From the NCBI RefSeq assembly GCF_902809855.1, contig NZ_CADDWJ010000001.1, forward strand, positions 248,001-312,000: a stretch of DNA of 64,000 nt, in the 5' to 3' direction. The notes below the pieces were generated by a model. That model was not told the origin of the DNA. It worked only from the letters and a program-made list of their open reading frames with translations, and did no database searches. The position numbers and the translations under genes were made by a program. This document shows, one piece after another, positions 1 through 8,298 of this stretch (positions are counted from its first letter, which is position 1; every line of letters starts with the position of its first letter). Origin of the DNA: Acinetobacter sp. Marseille-Q1618. GTDB taxonomy: Bacteria; Pseudomonadota; Gammaproteobacteria; Pseudomonadales; Moraxellaceae.

Positions 1-399
1 TTAATTTTAAGTACAGGCGAATTGAAATCAGGCGGTCATCATCGTGAGTCAATATTGGCAGATACGGTAGAAGCGATTATCGGTGCGATTTATACGGATT
101 GTCAGGACTTGCCTGCATTACGCAATATTGTTCTAAAATGGTATGAACCGTATTTGGAACATATTGAGCCTACAGATCAGCTCAAAGATCCAAAATCACG
201 TCTCCAAGAATATCTACAAGCTCGTAAAAAGCCATTACCCAGTTATGAGGTTGTAGATATTCAGGGTGATGCACCAAATCAGCATTTTAAAGTAGAATGC
301 TTAGTGGAAGGCCTGCCTAAAATGATGGGTGAGGGTTCAAGCCGCCGATTTGCAGAACAGGCAGTGGCGGCAGATTTTTTAAAGTTATTGGAGCAGTAA
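1..399 (+). CDS. rnc: Ribonuclease III, C-terminal part (5' end outside window)
   Basis: RNase III cleaves double-stranded RNA, including the 30S rRNA precursor. The frame is open from base 1, so the N-terminal third lies upstream of the window. What remains starts inside the catalytic domain. The ILADTVEA segment carries the conserved metal-binding Glu of the family's second signature. The last ~70 residues, from DPKSRLQEYLQ to SRRFAEQAVAADFLKLLEQ, are a typical double-stranded-RNA-binding domain. The stop lies 5 bases before era; the rnc-era-recO-pdxJ order is the classical proteobacterial arrangement and supports the call. Confidence 0.95.
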   Translation, partial: LILSTGELKSGGHHRESILADTVEAIIGAIYTDCQDLPALRNIVLKWYEPYLEHIEPTDQLKDPKSRLQEYLQARKKPLPSYEVVDIQGDAPNQHFKVECLVEGLPKMMGEGSSRRFAEQAVAADFLKLLEQ

Positions 400-404
400 A
401 CTGC

Positions 405-1433
405 ATGAATACACATTCCGATCACGTTGATGCTGATCACGAGCCAGATGACAACGGCAATGATTTAATTAACCAATTTTTTAGCGCACAAGGAACTGAA
501 ATTCCTGCTGACTATAAAAGTGGCTTTGTGGCGATTGTTGGGCGTCCAAACGTAGGTAAATCGACTTTAATGAACCATTTACTTGGTCAAAAACTGTCAA
601 TTACTTCACGTAAGCCGCAAACGACTCGTCATAAAATTATTGGTATTGATAGTCGTGAAACGTCGCAAGCTGTTTTTGTCGATACGCCAGGGATGCACAA
701 AAAAGAAGTGCGTGCCATCAATAAAATGATGAATAAAGCTGCAAACTCTGCATTGCGTGACGTTAATCTGGTGCTTTTTGTTGTAGATGCACAAAAATGG
801 ACACAGAATGACGAGTTAGTTTTAGAAAAGCTAAAAAATGCAGAAATGCCTGTGGTTCTTATTATTAATAAAATTGATACTTTAGAGAACAAACGTCAGA
901 TTTTACCGTTGATCGAAGAACGTGCCAAACTGATGAATTTTGCTGAAATCGTTCCTGTTTCAGCATTACGTGGCGCAAACTTAGATCATTTGCGTGATGC
1001 AATTGAAAAATATTTACCATTTCAGCCGCCACTTTATTCTTTAGATCAAGTAACCGATCGTTCTGAACGTTTCCTTGCGAGTGAAATTATTCGTGAGAAA
1101 ATCATGCGTCAGTTAGGTGAGGAATTACCTTATGATTTAACGGTACAAATTGAATCATTTAAAACTGAAGAAGCTACAGTTAACCCAAAAACAGGTCGTC
1201 CAAAAGCGGCATGTACTTACATTGATGCGACAATTTTTGTAGATCGTTCAGGTCAAAAAGCCATCGTCATCGGTGAAAAAGGTGCTAAGCTGAAAAAAAT
1301 CGGGATGGATGCACGTGTCGATATGGAAAAAATGTTCGAACAAAAAATCATGCTCACACTTTGGGTGAAAGTCAAAGGCGGTTGGTCTGATGATGAACGT
1401 GCATTGAAAAGTTTAGGTTATAGCGATATTTAA
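405..1433 (+). CDS. era: GTPase Era
   Basis: Era is an essential GTPase that binds 16S rRNA near its 3' end and helps 30S assembly. G-domain motifs are clear: G1 GRPNVGKS at residues 46-53, G3 DTPG at 93-96, G4 NKID at 155-158, and an SALRG G5. A C-terminal KH RNA-binding domain follows, with IVIGEKGAKLKKIG as its GXXG-type loop. At 342 residues it is longer than the ~300-residue E. coli protein because of an acidic N-terminal extension of about 38 residues. It starts 5 bases after rnc, consistent with translational coupling. Confidence 0.97.
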   Translation: MNTHSDHVDADHEPDDNGNDLINQFFSAQGTEIPADYKSGFVAIVGRPNVGKSTLMNHLLGQKLSITSRKPQTTRHKIIGIDSRETSQAVFVDTPGMHKKEVRAINKMMNKAANSALRDVNLVLFVVDAQKWTQNDELVLEKLKNAEMPVVLIINKIDTLENKRQILPLIEERAKLMNFAEIVPVSALRGANLDHLRDAIEKYLPFQPPLYSLDQVTDRSERFLASEIIREKIMRQLGEELPYDLTVQIESFKTEEATVNPKTGRPKAACTYIDATIFVDRSGQKAIVIGEKGAKLKKIGMDARVDMEKMFEQKIMLTLWVKVKGGWSDDERALKSLGYSDI

Positions 1434-1464
1434 GCGCTGATCTTAGGAAAAGGATAGAATCGTA

Positions 1465-1653
1465 ATGATGAAAGTCTTAGCAATTGTGACCTGTATTCTC
1501 TTTTTACAAGGCTGTGTACATAAACTCGTTACGGTTCCTGTCAAAGTCGCTTATAAAACCACAAAAGGTGTCGTCAAAGGTACTGCTGCTGTGGTAGGTG
1601 CAGTCATTCCTGATGGTGATGACGACGATGATAAAAAAGATAAGGATGATTAA
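1465..1653 (+). CDS. Small putative lipoprotein with acidic tail
   Basis: This is a 62-residue protein. A hydrophobic signal ends in a lipobox, LFLQGC, with the acylated Cys at residue 17. A short stretch with a VTVPVKVAYKTTKG-like pattern follows, then a strongly charged tail of alternating Asp and Lys. No catalytic motif is visible. It resembles the very short lipoproteins (NF038104 type) common in Acinetobacter, but the function is unknown. It sits between era and recO with 31- and 9-base gaps, so it is probably co-transcribed with them. Confidence 0.75.
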   Translation: MMKVLAIVTCILFLQGCVHKLVTVPVKVAYKTTKGVVKGTAAVVGAVIPDGDDDDDKKDKDD

Positions 1654-1662
1654 TTCGGCAAG

Positions 1663-2382
1663 ATGCGAAATGAAGTCTTGCATGGTTATTTGATCCATCA
1701 TCGAAAATATCGAGAACGCAGTCATATTGTGCATTTATTTACACAAGAATATGGGCGTGTCGATGGAATTTTAAGACAAAATCCGCCACCACAATACCAA
1801 CCGATTACTTTACAAGCCACTGGTAAAAGTGAGCTGAAGAATTTTTCAAAATTAGAAATACTCAATCAACCTGTATTTTTTTATGGGGATGCTTTTTTTT
1901 CAGGTTTTTATTTAAATGAAATTCTTTTAAGGTTGTGCCCCTTAGAAGAAGCGATGCCACAAACTTTTCAGCAATACCATTTTACTTTAGAGCATTTACA
2001 AAACTTAGCACAGCATGCCAATCCTAACGTATTTTTAAAACAAATTTTACGTCAGTTTGAATATGCGCTATTAGAAGAATTAGGTTATCCGTTGGACTAC
2101 GAGGCAGATGCACAACAACAACCGATCATCACAACACAACGTTATCAATTTCAATTGTCTGATGGTTTTATACCTGTTTCACATACCTCATCTGCAACCT
2201 TAACAGGTGAGCAGATTTTAAGTATGGCAACTTATGAAAAGGGTATGGATTTTAATCCAGAACAGTTACAATTATTGTCGAAACTTTATCGCCAAATGAT
2301 TACGTCATTGCTTGGTGATCGCCCTTTAAAAAGTCGACAACTGTGGATTCAAAACTCCCAGTCTAAAACTTTGAACCGATAG
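1663..2382 (+). CDS. recO: DNA repair protein RecO
   Basis: RecO acts with RecR to load RecA on SSB-coated single-stranded DNA during gap repair. The 239-residue length is normal for the family. The N-terminal OB-fold region (about residues 1-80) shows the typical start, GYLIHHRKYRERSHIVHLFTQ-like, then a GRVDGILR strand. The rest is an all-helical domain. The E. coli zinc-binding cysteines are not evident, which is common in Moraxellaceae. Position between era and pdxJ fits the classical operon. Confidence 0.93.
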   Translation: MRNEVLHGYLIHHRKYRERSHIVHLFTQEYGRVDGILRQNPPPQYQPITLQATGKSELKNFSKLEILNQPVFFYGDAFFSGFYLNEILLRLCPLEEAMPQTFQQYHFTLEHLQNLAQHANPNVFLKQILRQFEYALLEELGYPLDYEADAQQQPIITTQRYQFQLSDGFIPVSHTSSATLTGEQILSMATYEKGMDFNPEQLQLLSKLYRQMITSLLGDRPLKSRQLWIQNSQSKTLNR

Positions 2383-2412
2383 TTTTTATTTTTAAGTATT
2401 TAGGAAAATAGT

Positions 2413-3138
2413 ATGGCTGCATTGCTTGGTGTAAACATTGACCATGTTGCAACGCTTCGACAAGCACGTGGAACACAATACCCTGATCCTGTTCAGGCAG
2501 CGTTGGTGTGTGAGCAAGCGGGTGCAGAGGGGATCACGCTTCATTTACGTGAAGATCGTCGCCATATCCAAGATGATGACGTATATCGTATGCGTACAGC
2601 GATTAAGACACGCATGAACTTAGAAATGGCAGTTACAGCGGAAATGGTCGCGATTGCCCTCAAAGTAAAGCCACAGCATGTATGTTTTGTGCCTGAAAAA
2701 CGCCAAGAAGTAACCACTGAAGGTGGGTTGGATGTAGTGGGGCATTTTGAAGAGGTTAAAGCAGCAACGCAGGCATTGGTTGCGATTGGTTGTGACGTGT
2801 CATTGTTTATTGATGCGGATTTTGCGCAGATCGATGCTGCAGTGGCATGTGGTGCACAAACGGTTGAATTACATACGGGTGCTTATGCCGATGCACATTC
2901 AGAAGATACGCATCATCAAGAATTAGAACGCATTATTAAAGGTGCAGAATATGCGGCTTCTAAAGGTTTGGTAGTGAATGCAGGGCATGGCTTAAACCTT
3001 AAAAATGTCGCTGAAATTGCGGCAATTCCACAAATCCACGAGTTGAATATTGGACATTCCATCATTGCTGAAAGTGTATTTGTGGGTTTGCAACAAGCGG
3101 TGAAGGACATGAAAGCGGCAATCCAAGCTGCACGTTAA
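2413..3138 (+). CDS. pdxJ: Pyridoxine 5'-phosphate synthase
   Basis: PdxJ condenses 1-deoxyxylulose 5-phosphate with 3-amino-2-oxopropyl phosphate to form pyridoxine 5'-phosphate, the last ring-forming step of DXP-dependent vitamin B6 synthesis. The 241-residue TIM barrel has the family start [16 protein letters not shown], the HLREDRRHI segment and the phosphate-binding [14 protein letters not shown] near the C-terminus. It lies 30 bases after recO, as in many gammaproteobacteria. Confidence 0.97.
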   Translation: MAALLGVNIDHVATLRQARGTQYPDPVQAALVCEQAGAEGITLHLREDRRHIQDDDVYRMRTAIKTRMNLEMAVTAEMVAIALKVKPQHVCFVPEKRQEVTTEGGLDVVGHFEEVKAATQALVAIGCDVSLFIDADFAQIDAAVACGAQTVELHTGAYADAHSEDTHHQELERIIKGAEYAASKGLVVNAGHGLNLKNVAEIAAIPQIHELNIGHSIIAESVFVGLQQAVKDMKAAIQAAR

Positions 3139-3165
3139 TTTTATAGAATGTATTGAAAAGTAATC

Positions 3166-3822
3166 ATGTCAAATATTAATTATGATGAACTGATGCAACC
3201 CATCATTGGTTTTTTAGGCTGTGAAACACCCAAAGCATGGTTGGATGAAGCATTAAATAATCTCGATATTTTAATGCAAGATCATGCCAATTGTGAGAAA
3301 AAGGCGGCTGGAACAGCGATGAATTTGATGTTCCGCTATAGCTTTTTTACTGATTTACAAGTCAAACTTGCTCAGCTTGTTCGTGAAGAAATGTTGCATT
3401 ATGAACAAGTTTTAGAGTTCATGACCAAACGTGGTCAAGAATGGAAAGGTTTAAGTGCGGGACGTTATGCAGGTGGTTTGCGTAAGGAAATCCGCACCTA
3501 TGAACCTGAAGCATTGATCGATGTTTTGGTGATTGGGGCTTTTGTAGAGGCGCGTTCTTGTGAGCGTTTTTATGCTTTAGCGCCTTTGGTGGATGAAGAA
3601 CTTGGGCGTTATTATCGTTATTTGCTCAAGTCAGAATCTCGCCATTATGAAGATTATTTGGCTTTGGCTTTGGATGTTGCGAAGACAGCTAAACTCAAAG
3701 ACCCTGAAGAAGATATTCAGCAGCGGATTGAACATATTCGTGAGGTTGAAAAGAACTTGATTTTGGCAACGGATGATACGTTCCGTTTTCATAGTGGTGT
3801 GCCTGAAAAAGCTTTGGCTTAA
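3166..3822 (+). CDS. miaE: tRNA-(ms2io6A37) hydroxylase MiaE
   Basis: MiaE is a non-haem di-iron monooxygenase that hydroxylates the isopentenyl group of ms2i6A at tRNA position 37. The 218-residue helical protein carries two ferritin-like EXXH-type iron motifs, EEMLHYEQ in the first half and ESRHYEDY in the second. It follows pdxJ by 27 bases and ends the run that begins with rnc. A strong terminator follows directly. Confidence 0.92.
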   Translation: MSNINYDELMQPIIGFLGCETPKAWLDEALNNLDILMQDHANCEKKAAGTAMNLMFRYSFFTDLQVKLAQLVREEMLHYEQVLEFMTKRGQEWKGLSAGRYAGGLRKEIRTYEPEALIDVLVIGAFVEARSCERFYALAPLVDEELGRYYRYLLKSESRHYEDYLALALDVAKTAKLKDPEEDIQQRIEHIREVEKNLILATDDTFRFHSGVPEKALA

Positions 3823-3842
3823 AGTTAGTCGATTTTTAAAGA

Positions 3843-3869
3843 AAGGAAGTGTTTATACTTCCTTTTTTT
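3843..3869 (+). terminator. Rho-independent terminator after miaE
   Basis: Stem AAGGAAGT / ACTTCCTT with a six-base loop is followed by a T tract. It separates the miaE transcript from the CRISPR leader. Confidence 0.85.
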
Positions 3870-4024
3870 ATTTTGACAAATGCATACTTTTACCCCAATA
3901 TTTTAGACACTCTTTAACAGTTTATATAAATCAATGACTTATAAATTGAATAAAAAATTTGGGTAATTTGAATCTTTTTAAATTAACTCTATGTTTTTAT
4001 TTTATTTATGGTTAAAATTTTACT
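3870..4024 (+). promoter_or_regulatory. CRISPR leader
   Basis: This is a 155-bp, very AT-rich non-coding stretch immediately 5' of the first repeat. It contains a consensus -35 hexamer TTGACA at 3873-3878, and AATATT about 18 bases downstream could act as a weak -10. Repeat polarity, with the conserved AGAAA end facing away and the decayed repeat at the far end, identifies this side as the leader where new spacers would enter. The promoter assignment is inferred from sequence only. Confidence 0.65.
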
Positions 4025-6214
4025 GTTCACTGCCATGTAGGCAGCTTAGAAAGCACAAGTTGTTATTAGTTTTCCGAATAAAATGTTCACTGCCATGTAG
4101 GCAGCTTAGAAAATACAGCCCCCAGTAAGATAAGAATTGGTATCCGTTCACTGCCATGTAGGCAGCTTAGAAAAATTGAACTAACAGTAGTCACACCATC
4201 AGTAAGTTCACTGCCATGTAGGCAGCTTAGAAACAGTAGAAAGGGTGATTGCTCACCCTAATATGGTTCACTGCCATGTAGGCAGCTTAGAAAATTCATT
4301 TAAAGTTAGTGCTCCACCGATAATCGTTCACTGCCATGTAGGCAGCTTAGAAAGGTCGAACAAAAATATGAGGGAGAATTTTTAAAGTTCACTGCCATGT
4401 AGGCAGCTTAGAAACTCTTGAGGACATTCTTGAGCAGATTTATCAAGTTCACTGCCATGTAGGCAGCTTAGAAACTGTAGTCCAATCAATCATCCGAGCT
4501 AATGTTGTTCACTGCCATGTAGGCAGCTTAGAAACAAGACCTGCACCAACGAGCAATTTTTTAAATGTTCACTGCCATGTAGGCAGCTTAGAAACTCCCC
4601 AGGTTTACCGATATGTGCATATAACAGTTCACTGCCATGTAGGCAGCTTAGAAAATTCGGATTTTTATGTAGGTTCTGTAGGTGTGGTTCACTGCCATGT
4701 AGGCAGCTTAGAAATTGCGACATTCAACATTAAGATCTAAAGCGGTGTTCACTGCCATGTAGGCAGCTTAGAAATTACTAAAGCTGCTAATCCCAAGCGC
4801 TCAAACGTTCACTGCCATGTAGGCAGCTTAGAAACATTTGAATACTTTGCCTGTCACTACTAATGAGTTCACTGCCATGTAGGCAGCTTAGAAATCCAGT
4901 TTGTTGTAAACGATTCCTGTGCGCCCGTTCACTGCCATGTAGGCAGCTTAGAAATTGCTGTGTATAAGCAACATATCGCCCATTTTGTTCACTGCCATGT
5001 AGGCAGCTTAGAAAGTTTGAAACAAGCTTCTATTCAGTAGATGCTGGTTCACTGCCATGTAGGCAGCTTAGAAAAGTATCGCAATTTAAATACAAAATAG
5101 CTTAGGGTTCACTGCCATGTAGGCAGCTTAGAAACCCCAGTTTTATTTGGAGAATCATTTGTATATGTTCACTGCCATGTAGGCAGCTTAGAAAGTTTGA
5201 ATAGATTGCGTTCTAAATGAGATCGAGTTCACTGCCATGTAGGCAGCTTAGAAACGTTGGTCCTGCTGATTGATCTAACAGCTTTAGTTCACTGCCATGT
5301 AGGCAGCTTAGAAAAATAGAGCTTACAGTTGCAACTGTACCTGTAAGTTCACTGCCATGTAGGCAGCTTAGAAAAGTCTCATTTGGTTTTGTTTCACCTT
5401 TTGCAGGTTCACTGCCATGTAGGCAGCTTAGAAACGTATTTTCCTACAGAGCAACCCACCCCCGTAGTTCACTGCCATGTAGGCAGCTTAGAAATTTTTC
5501 GTAGATGCGACAAAATTTTGATGAGGGTTCACTGCCATGTAGGCAGCTTAGAAATAGAAAAGTTTTATTGTGGGGTCTTGCTCCTTGTTCACTGCCATGT
5601 AGGCAGCTTAGAAATGTGTTTTCAGGCTGTATGATGAAAAATGGCAGTTCACTGCCATGTAGGCAGCTTAGAAATCAAACATTCGAATTAACCCTGTGGA
5701 TGCACAGTTCACTGCCATGTAGGCAGCTTAGAAATGTGCAAATTCCTTCTGCTACAACTTGCACCAGTTCACTGCCATGTAGGCAGCTTAGAAAGTTCGC
5801 TTCTAAACAAATGTGATTATTCACTAGCTCACTGCCATGTAGGCAGCTTAGAAAAGTGCCGATCCCACCAGTCGTTAATCTAATTTGTTCACTGCCATGT
5901 AGGCAGCTTAGAAAAATTTAAATTACCATTAGGTGTATCAAAAGCTGTTCACTGCCATGTAGGCAGCTTAGAAAAGTAAGCGTACATATCATAGAAATAT
6001 GAAATTGTTCACTGCCATGTAGGCAGCTTAGAAAACAACAGCACGATAATTCGTATGTACAAGACTGTTCACTGCCATGTAGGCAGCTTAGAAATTTACA
6101 GATTTTATCTTATTTTAATTTTTAAAGTTCACTGCCATGTAGGCAGCTTAGAAATGCATCATATTAAATCTAAATTTCCTGAGTCTGTTTACTGCCGTAT
6201 ATGAAGCTTAGTGC
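4025..6214 (+). CRISPR. Type I-F CRISPR array, 37 repeats and 36 spacers, no adjacent cas genes
   Basis: The 28-bp repeat begins GTTCACTGCCATG and ends TAGGCAGCTTAGAAA. Its CTGCC/GGCAG arms give the small hairpin typical of I-F repeats, and the CTTAGAAA end matches the usual 5' handle. Repeats recur every 60 bp, giving 32-bp spacers; spacers 2 and 6 are 33 bp. Repeats 1-36 are identical apart from repeat 31 at 5827, where base 2 is C instead of T. Repeat 37 at 6187 is degenerate. All 36 spacers look different from each other. The array reads left to right from the leader. No cas1, cas2-3 or csy gene lies in the window, so interference would need Cas proteins encoded elsewhere. Confidence 0.98.
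6187..6214 (+). repeat. Degenerate terminal CRISPR repeat
   Basis: This copy differs from the consensus at 8 of 28 positions (4, 11, 13, 16, 18, 26, 27 and 28). The changes turn the right hairpin arm from GGCAG into TGAAG. It marks the trailer end of the array. Confidence 0.9.
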
Positions 6215-6233
6215 AATGGGCCAATAATATGAG

Positions 6234-6263
6234 AAAGCCTATTTCTATATGAATAGGCTTTTT
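6234..6263 (+). terminator. Terminator behind the CRISPR array
   Basis: Stem AAAGCCTATT / AATAGGCTTT with an eight-base loop is followed by T residues on the + strand. It probably ends the pre-crRNA. It may also serve the converging gene at 6290-7360, although its T run on the - strand is weaker. Confidence 0.8.
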
Positions 6264-6289
6264 ACATACCTTCCGATTGAAATGAATTT

Positions 6290-7360
6290 TTAATCGTCAG
6301 GTCTTTTAAAGAAGAGCAGCAAACCAATGAGTGTTAATAGACCTGTTTTCATGAAGAAATCTTTATTGAAAGAACCAAATTGTTCATAAGCTCCTTGTGC
6401 AATAGTTAAATAACCCATGAGATAGATAAGAATATATAAATTAAAACCATACATATACGCGATAGCTGCAAATGCAATACACAAACATCCAATGACCATG
6501 TAATTTATGTCCCATATCATTGTGTTAATGATCATGAGAAATAGTAGCCCTCCACCAATACTTAAAGCTGATCGACTTGCGAAACCACTATTTGTATGGA
6601 ATCCATAGAAGAGTGCAAAGGGTAATAGCAGCAATAAATACTTAAACCAAGTCATATATTGTTGGGTGAGCAAGAAACTAATTTTATTGGGAGTAATTGG
6701 ATTCTCACTGAGCGTAATCCGAACCCAACTGGGTTGATAGTGTAAAGGAATTTCTGCATTGACTAAAAATTTTAAACTTTCTTGGGGGGGAATCATGTAT
6801 TGCCCTTGATAGCTGTGAGCGTAATACAGCCAAGACTTATTTTGTTCAATTGTGTGATAATCAGTATTACTTTTTGTGTTTGCAATTAAGTAATTGTCTT
6901 CTTGCTTTTGATCAATACGAAAACATGGGTTTAATATTCGCTCATTTAGACAAATCGGTAAGACGTAATATTCTGTGTCTAGACGAGTGCTTTGCTGACC
7001 TGCAAAATCAAAATAAAGATAAAACTGTGATGTTGGATATTTAATAGAGATGGAAGGAGAAAGCCAAGCATTTTCTCCTAACGATTGTTCAATTGGTATA
7101 GGTAGTTCATGAACTTGTATGGCATCAGTTTTAAAATGATTAAAAGGTACAAGCCATTGTTGTTGAATTGGGATTTCAGCATTAGTCACACTGTCATATA
7201 ACTTAGGAGGAGTTTTGACTTTGGTTTCAAGATCGCTTTTAAACTGACAACTGTTGCTTAATATTGTAAAAAATAAAACAAGAAAAGCGATACCTCCCCA
7301 AAAAAATAGTTCTTTTTTCAAAGCTTTTTTATTTGATTCTAAATCGGTTTTGATCCACAT
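6290..7360 (-). CDS. Uncharacterised multi-spanning membrane protein
   Basis: This 356-residue protein is not recognised. A basic N-terminus (residues 1-17) precedes one membrane segment (about 18-36). A soluble region of roughly 190 residues follows, with several cysteines (for example in LPICLNERILNPCF) and many aromatic residues, probably periplasmic. About five membrane segments fill residues 237-352, ending in a short charged tail FKRPDD. No catalytic motif is evident. It stands alone, converging on the CRISPR array from the right, with tRNA-Asn upstream. A defence role cannot be argued from position alone. It could be an envelope or stress membrane protein. Confidence 0.7.
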   Translation of the reverse strand: MWIKTDLESNKKALKKELFFWGGIAFLVLFFTILSNSCQFKSDLETKVKTPPKLYDSVTNAEIPIQQQWLVPFNHFKTDAIQVHELPIPIEQSLGENAWLSPSISIKYPTSQFYLYFDFAGQQSTRLDTEYYVLPICLNERILNPCFRIDQKQEDNYLIANTKSNTDYHTIEQNKSWLYYAHSYQGQYMIPPQESLKFLVNAEIPLHYQPSWVRITLSENPITPNKISFLLTQQYMTWFKYLLLLLPFALFYGFHTNSGFASRSALSIGGGLLFLMIINTMIWDINYMVIGCLCIAFAAIAYMYGFNLYILIYLMGYLTIAQGAYEQFGSFNKDFFMKTGLLTLIGLLLFFKRPDD

Positions 7361-7436
7361 TTTTTTAGTTTTAAAGTAATGAATATCGGCTGAATTTTAG
7401 CAAAAATGAACAGAATATAAATTATATTTTACAAAA

Positions 7437-7466
7437 AAAAGCCCACTGCATAATGAGTGGGCTTTT
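7437..7466 (-). terminator. Terminator of tRNA-Asn
   Basis: Read on the - strand, stem AAAAGCCCACT / AGTGGGCTTTT is followed by a run of T. It lies just 3' of the tRNA gene and upstream of the membrane-protein gene. Confidence 0.85.
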
Positions 7467-7473
7467 CAGAATT

Positions 7474-7549
7474 TGGCTCTCCAACCTGGGCTCGAACCAG
7501 GGACCTGCGGATTAACAGTCCGTCGCTCTACCGACTGAGCTATTGGAGA
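7474..7549 (-). tRNA. tRNA-Asn (GTT)
   Basis: The 76-nt cloverleaf reads TCTCCAA in the 5' acceptor strand, pairing with TTGGAGA, then discriminator G and an encoded CCA. The anticodon loop CTGTTAA gives GTT, and the T loop is TTCGAGC. It has its own sigma70-like promoter upstream and terminator downstream, so it is a stand-alone unit. Confidence 0.98.
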
Positions 7550-7560
7550 ATCTGAGTGCG

Positions 7561-7588
7561 ATTATAAGGATATATCTGTGCTGGTCAA
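7561..7588 (-). promoter_or_regulatory. sigma70-type promoter of tRNA-Asn
   Basis: On the - strand TTGACC (7588-7583) and TATAAT (7566-7561) are separated by 16 bp, with the -10 element 11 bases before the tRNA 5' end. Confidence 0.8.
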
Positions 7589-7676
7589 GCCTTTCATGTC
7601 ATGTTTTCTTCATTTTTGAGTTGTATGCTTTTTATTTGAACAAAAACATCTTAATTCAAAAAAATATATGAAATGG

Positions 7677-7705
7677 TTGCAATCTCACAAATGACTTGCT
7701 AGATT
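7677..7705 (+). promoter_or_regulatory. Possible promoter of the 7795 gene
   Basis: TTGCAA (7677-7682) and TAGATT (7700-7705) are spaced by 17 bp. Initiation would fall near 7712, so the palindrome at 7721-7740 would overlap the start of the transcript. Confidence 0.45.
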
Positions 7706-7720
7706 AAATTTAGAAAGTGA

Positions 7721-7740
7721 GTTTAAGCAATTGCTTAAAC
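7721..7740 (+). repeat. Perfect 20-bp palindrome, operator candidate
   Basis: GTTTAAGCAATTGCTTAAAC equals its own reverse complement. It lies 55 bases upstream of the ATG at 7795 and just after the proposed promoter. That position suits a repressor operator or a structured 5' leader. There is no T run, so it does not look like a terminator. Confidence 0.6.
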
Positions 7741-7794
7741 CGTGTGGATTTAACCAACTTGCCAGCACTAAAATGGCTAAATAGGAGACAGCGA

Positions 7795-8253
7795 ATGAAT
7801 ACGCTTAACATTTCCGATATTTTTTCAAATTTATCTTTTTATCAAGAAAATTATCTTTCGATTCTTCAGAACCCTGAACAGTATTACACCAAAATTGAGC
7901 AAGCTTACTTTGAAGTATGGCCGTTTGCTGAGAAAAAATTATATCTTGGTGATTTGCTACAACTTTGGTTTAGTGAAAAATGGTTAATCAATGCGCAATG
8001 TAAACCATTAACCGATACTACTTCAAAAAATAATCAAGCAACGATTCAACGTGAACATGATTTATATTTATTTCAATTGGTAGGCAGTACATTTTCAGGT
8101 GCAAACCATGCCAAAGTTTGGTCTGTTTCTGAACAGAAAGTGATTCATGTTGCTTTAGATCGAGTATTTAAATATTACTGTTTCTTTGAGTCGATTGATC
8201 GTCCAAACAAACCGCTTCAACTTTCTTTAAATCATTTCAAACATGCAGTTTAA
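7795..8253 (+). CDS. Hypothetical protein, 152 aa
   Basis: The frame is open from 7717, but the ATG at 7795 is the better start because AGGAGA lies 8 bases before it. The protein begins MNTLNISDIF. It is rich in aromatic residues (for example KIEQAYFEVWPF and VFKYYCFFES) and has no signal peptide or membrane segment. No known domain is recognised. It stands alone between tRNA-Asn and photolyase, behind a promoter-like sequence and a palindrome, which suggests regulated expression. It converges on phrB, 29 bases away. Confidence 0.7.
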   Translation: MNTLNISDIFSNLSFYQENYLSILQNPEQYYTKIEQAYFEVWPFAEKKLYLGDLLQLWFSEKWLINAQCKPLTDTTSKNNQATIQREHDLYLFQLVGSTFSGANHAKVWSVSEQKVIHVALDRVFKYYCFFESIDRPNKPLQLSLNHFKHAV

Positions 8254-8263
8254 GTATTTTGAT

Positions 8264-8298
8264 GAAAAGGCTTTTAAGTTGATTATTGCTTAAAAGCC
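8264..8298 (-). terminator. Terminator overlapping the end of phrB
   Basis: GGCTTTTAAG / CTTAAAAGCC forms a 10-bp stem with a loop of about 10 bases. Read on the - strand it is followed by TTTT. The phrB stop codon lies inside the loop. Confidence 0.65.

Noticed and set aside
4499..4723. A - strand frame within the CRISPR array
   Set aside because: The translation repeats FLSCLHGSE every 20 residues because it reads the repeats in a frame that happens to stay open (60-bp units). It is not a gene.
5383..5816. Two overlapping + strand frames in the array
   Set aside because: Same cause: the translations repeat VHCHVGSLE and SLPCRQLRN from repeat units.
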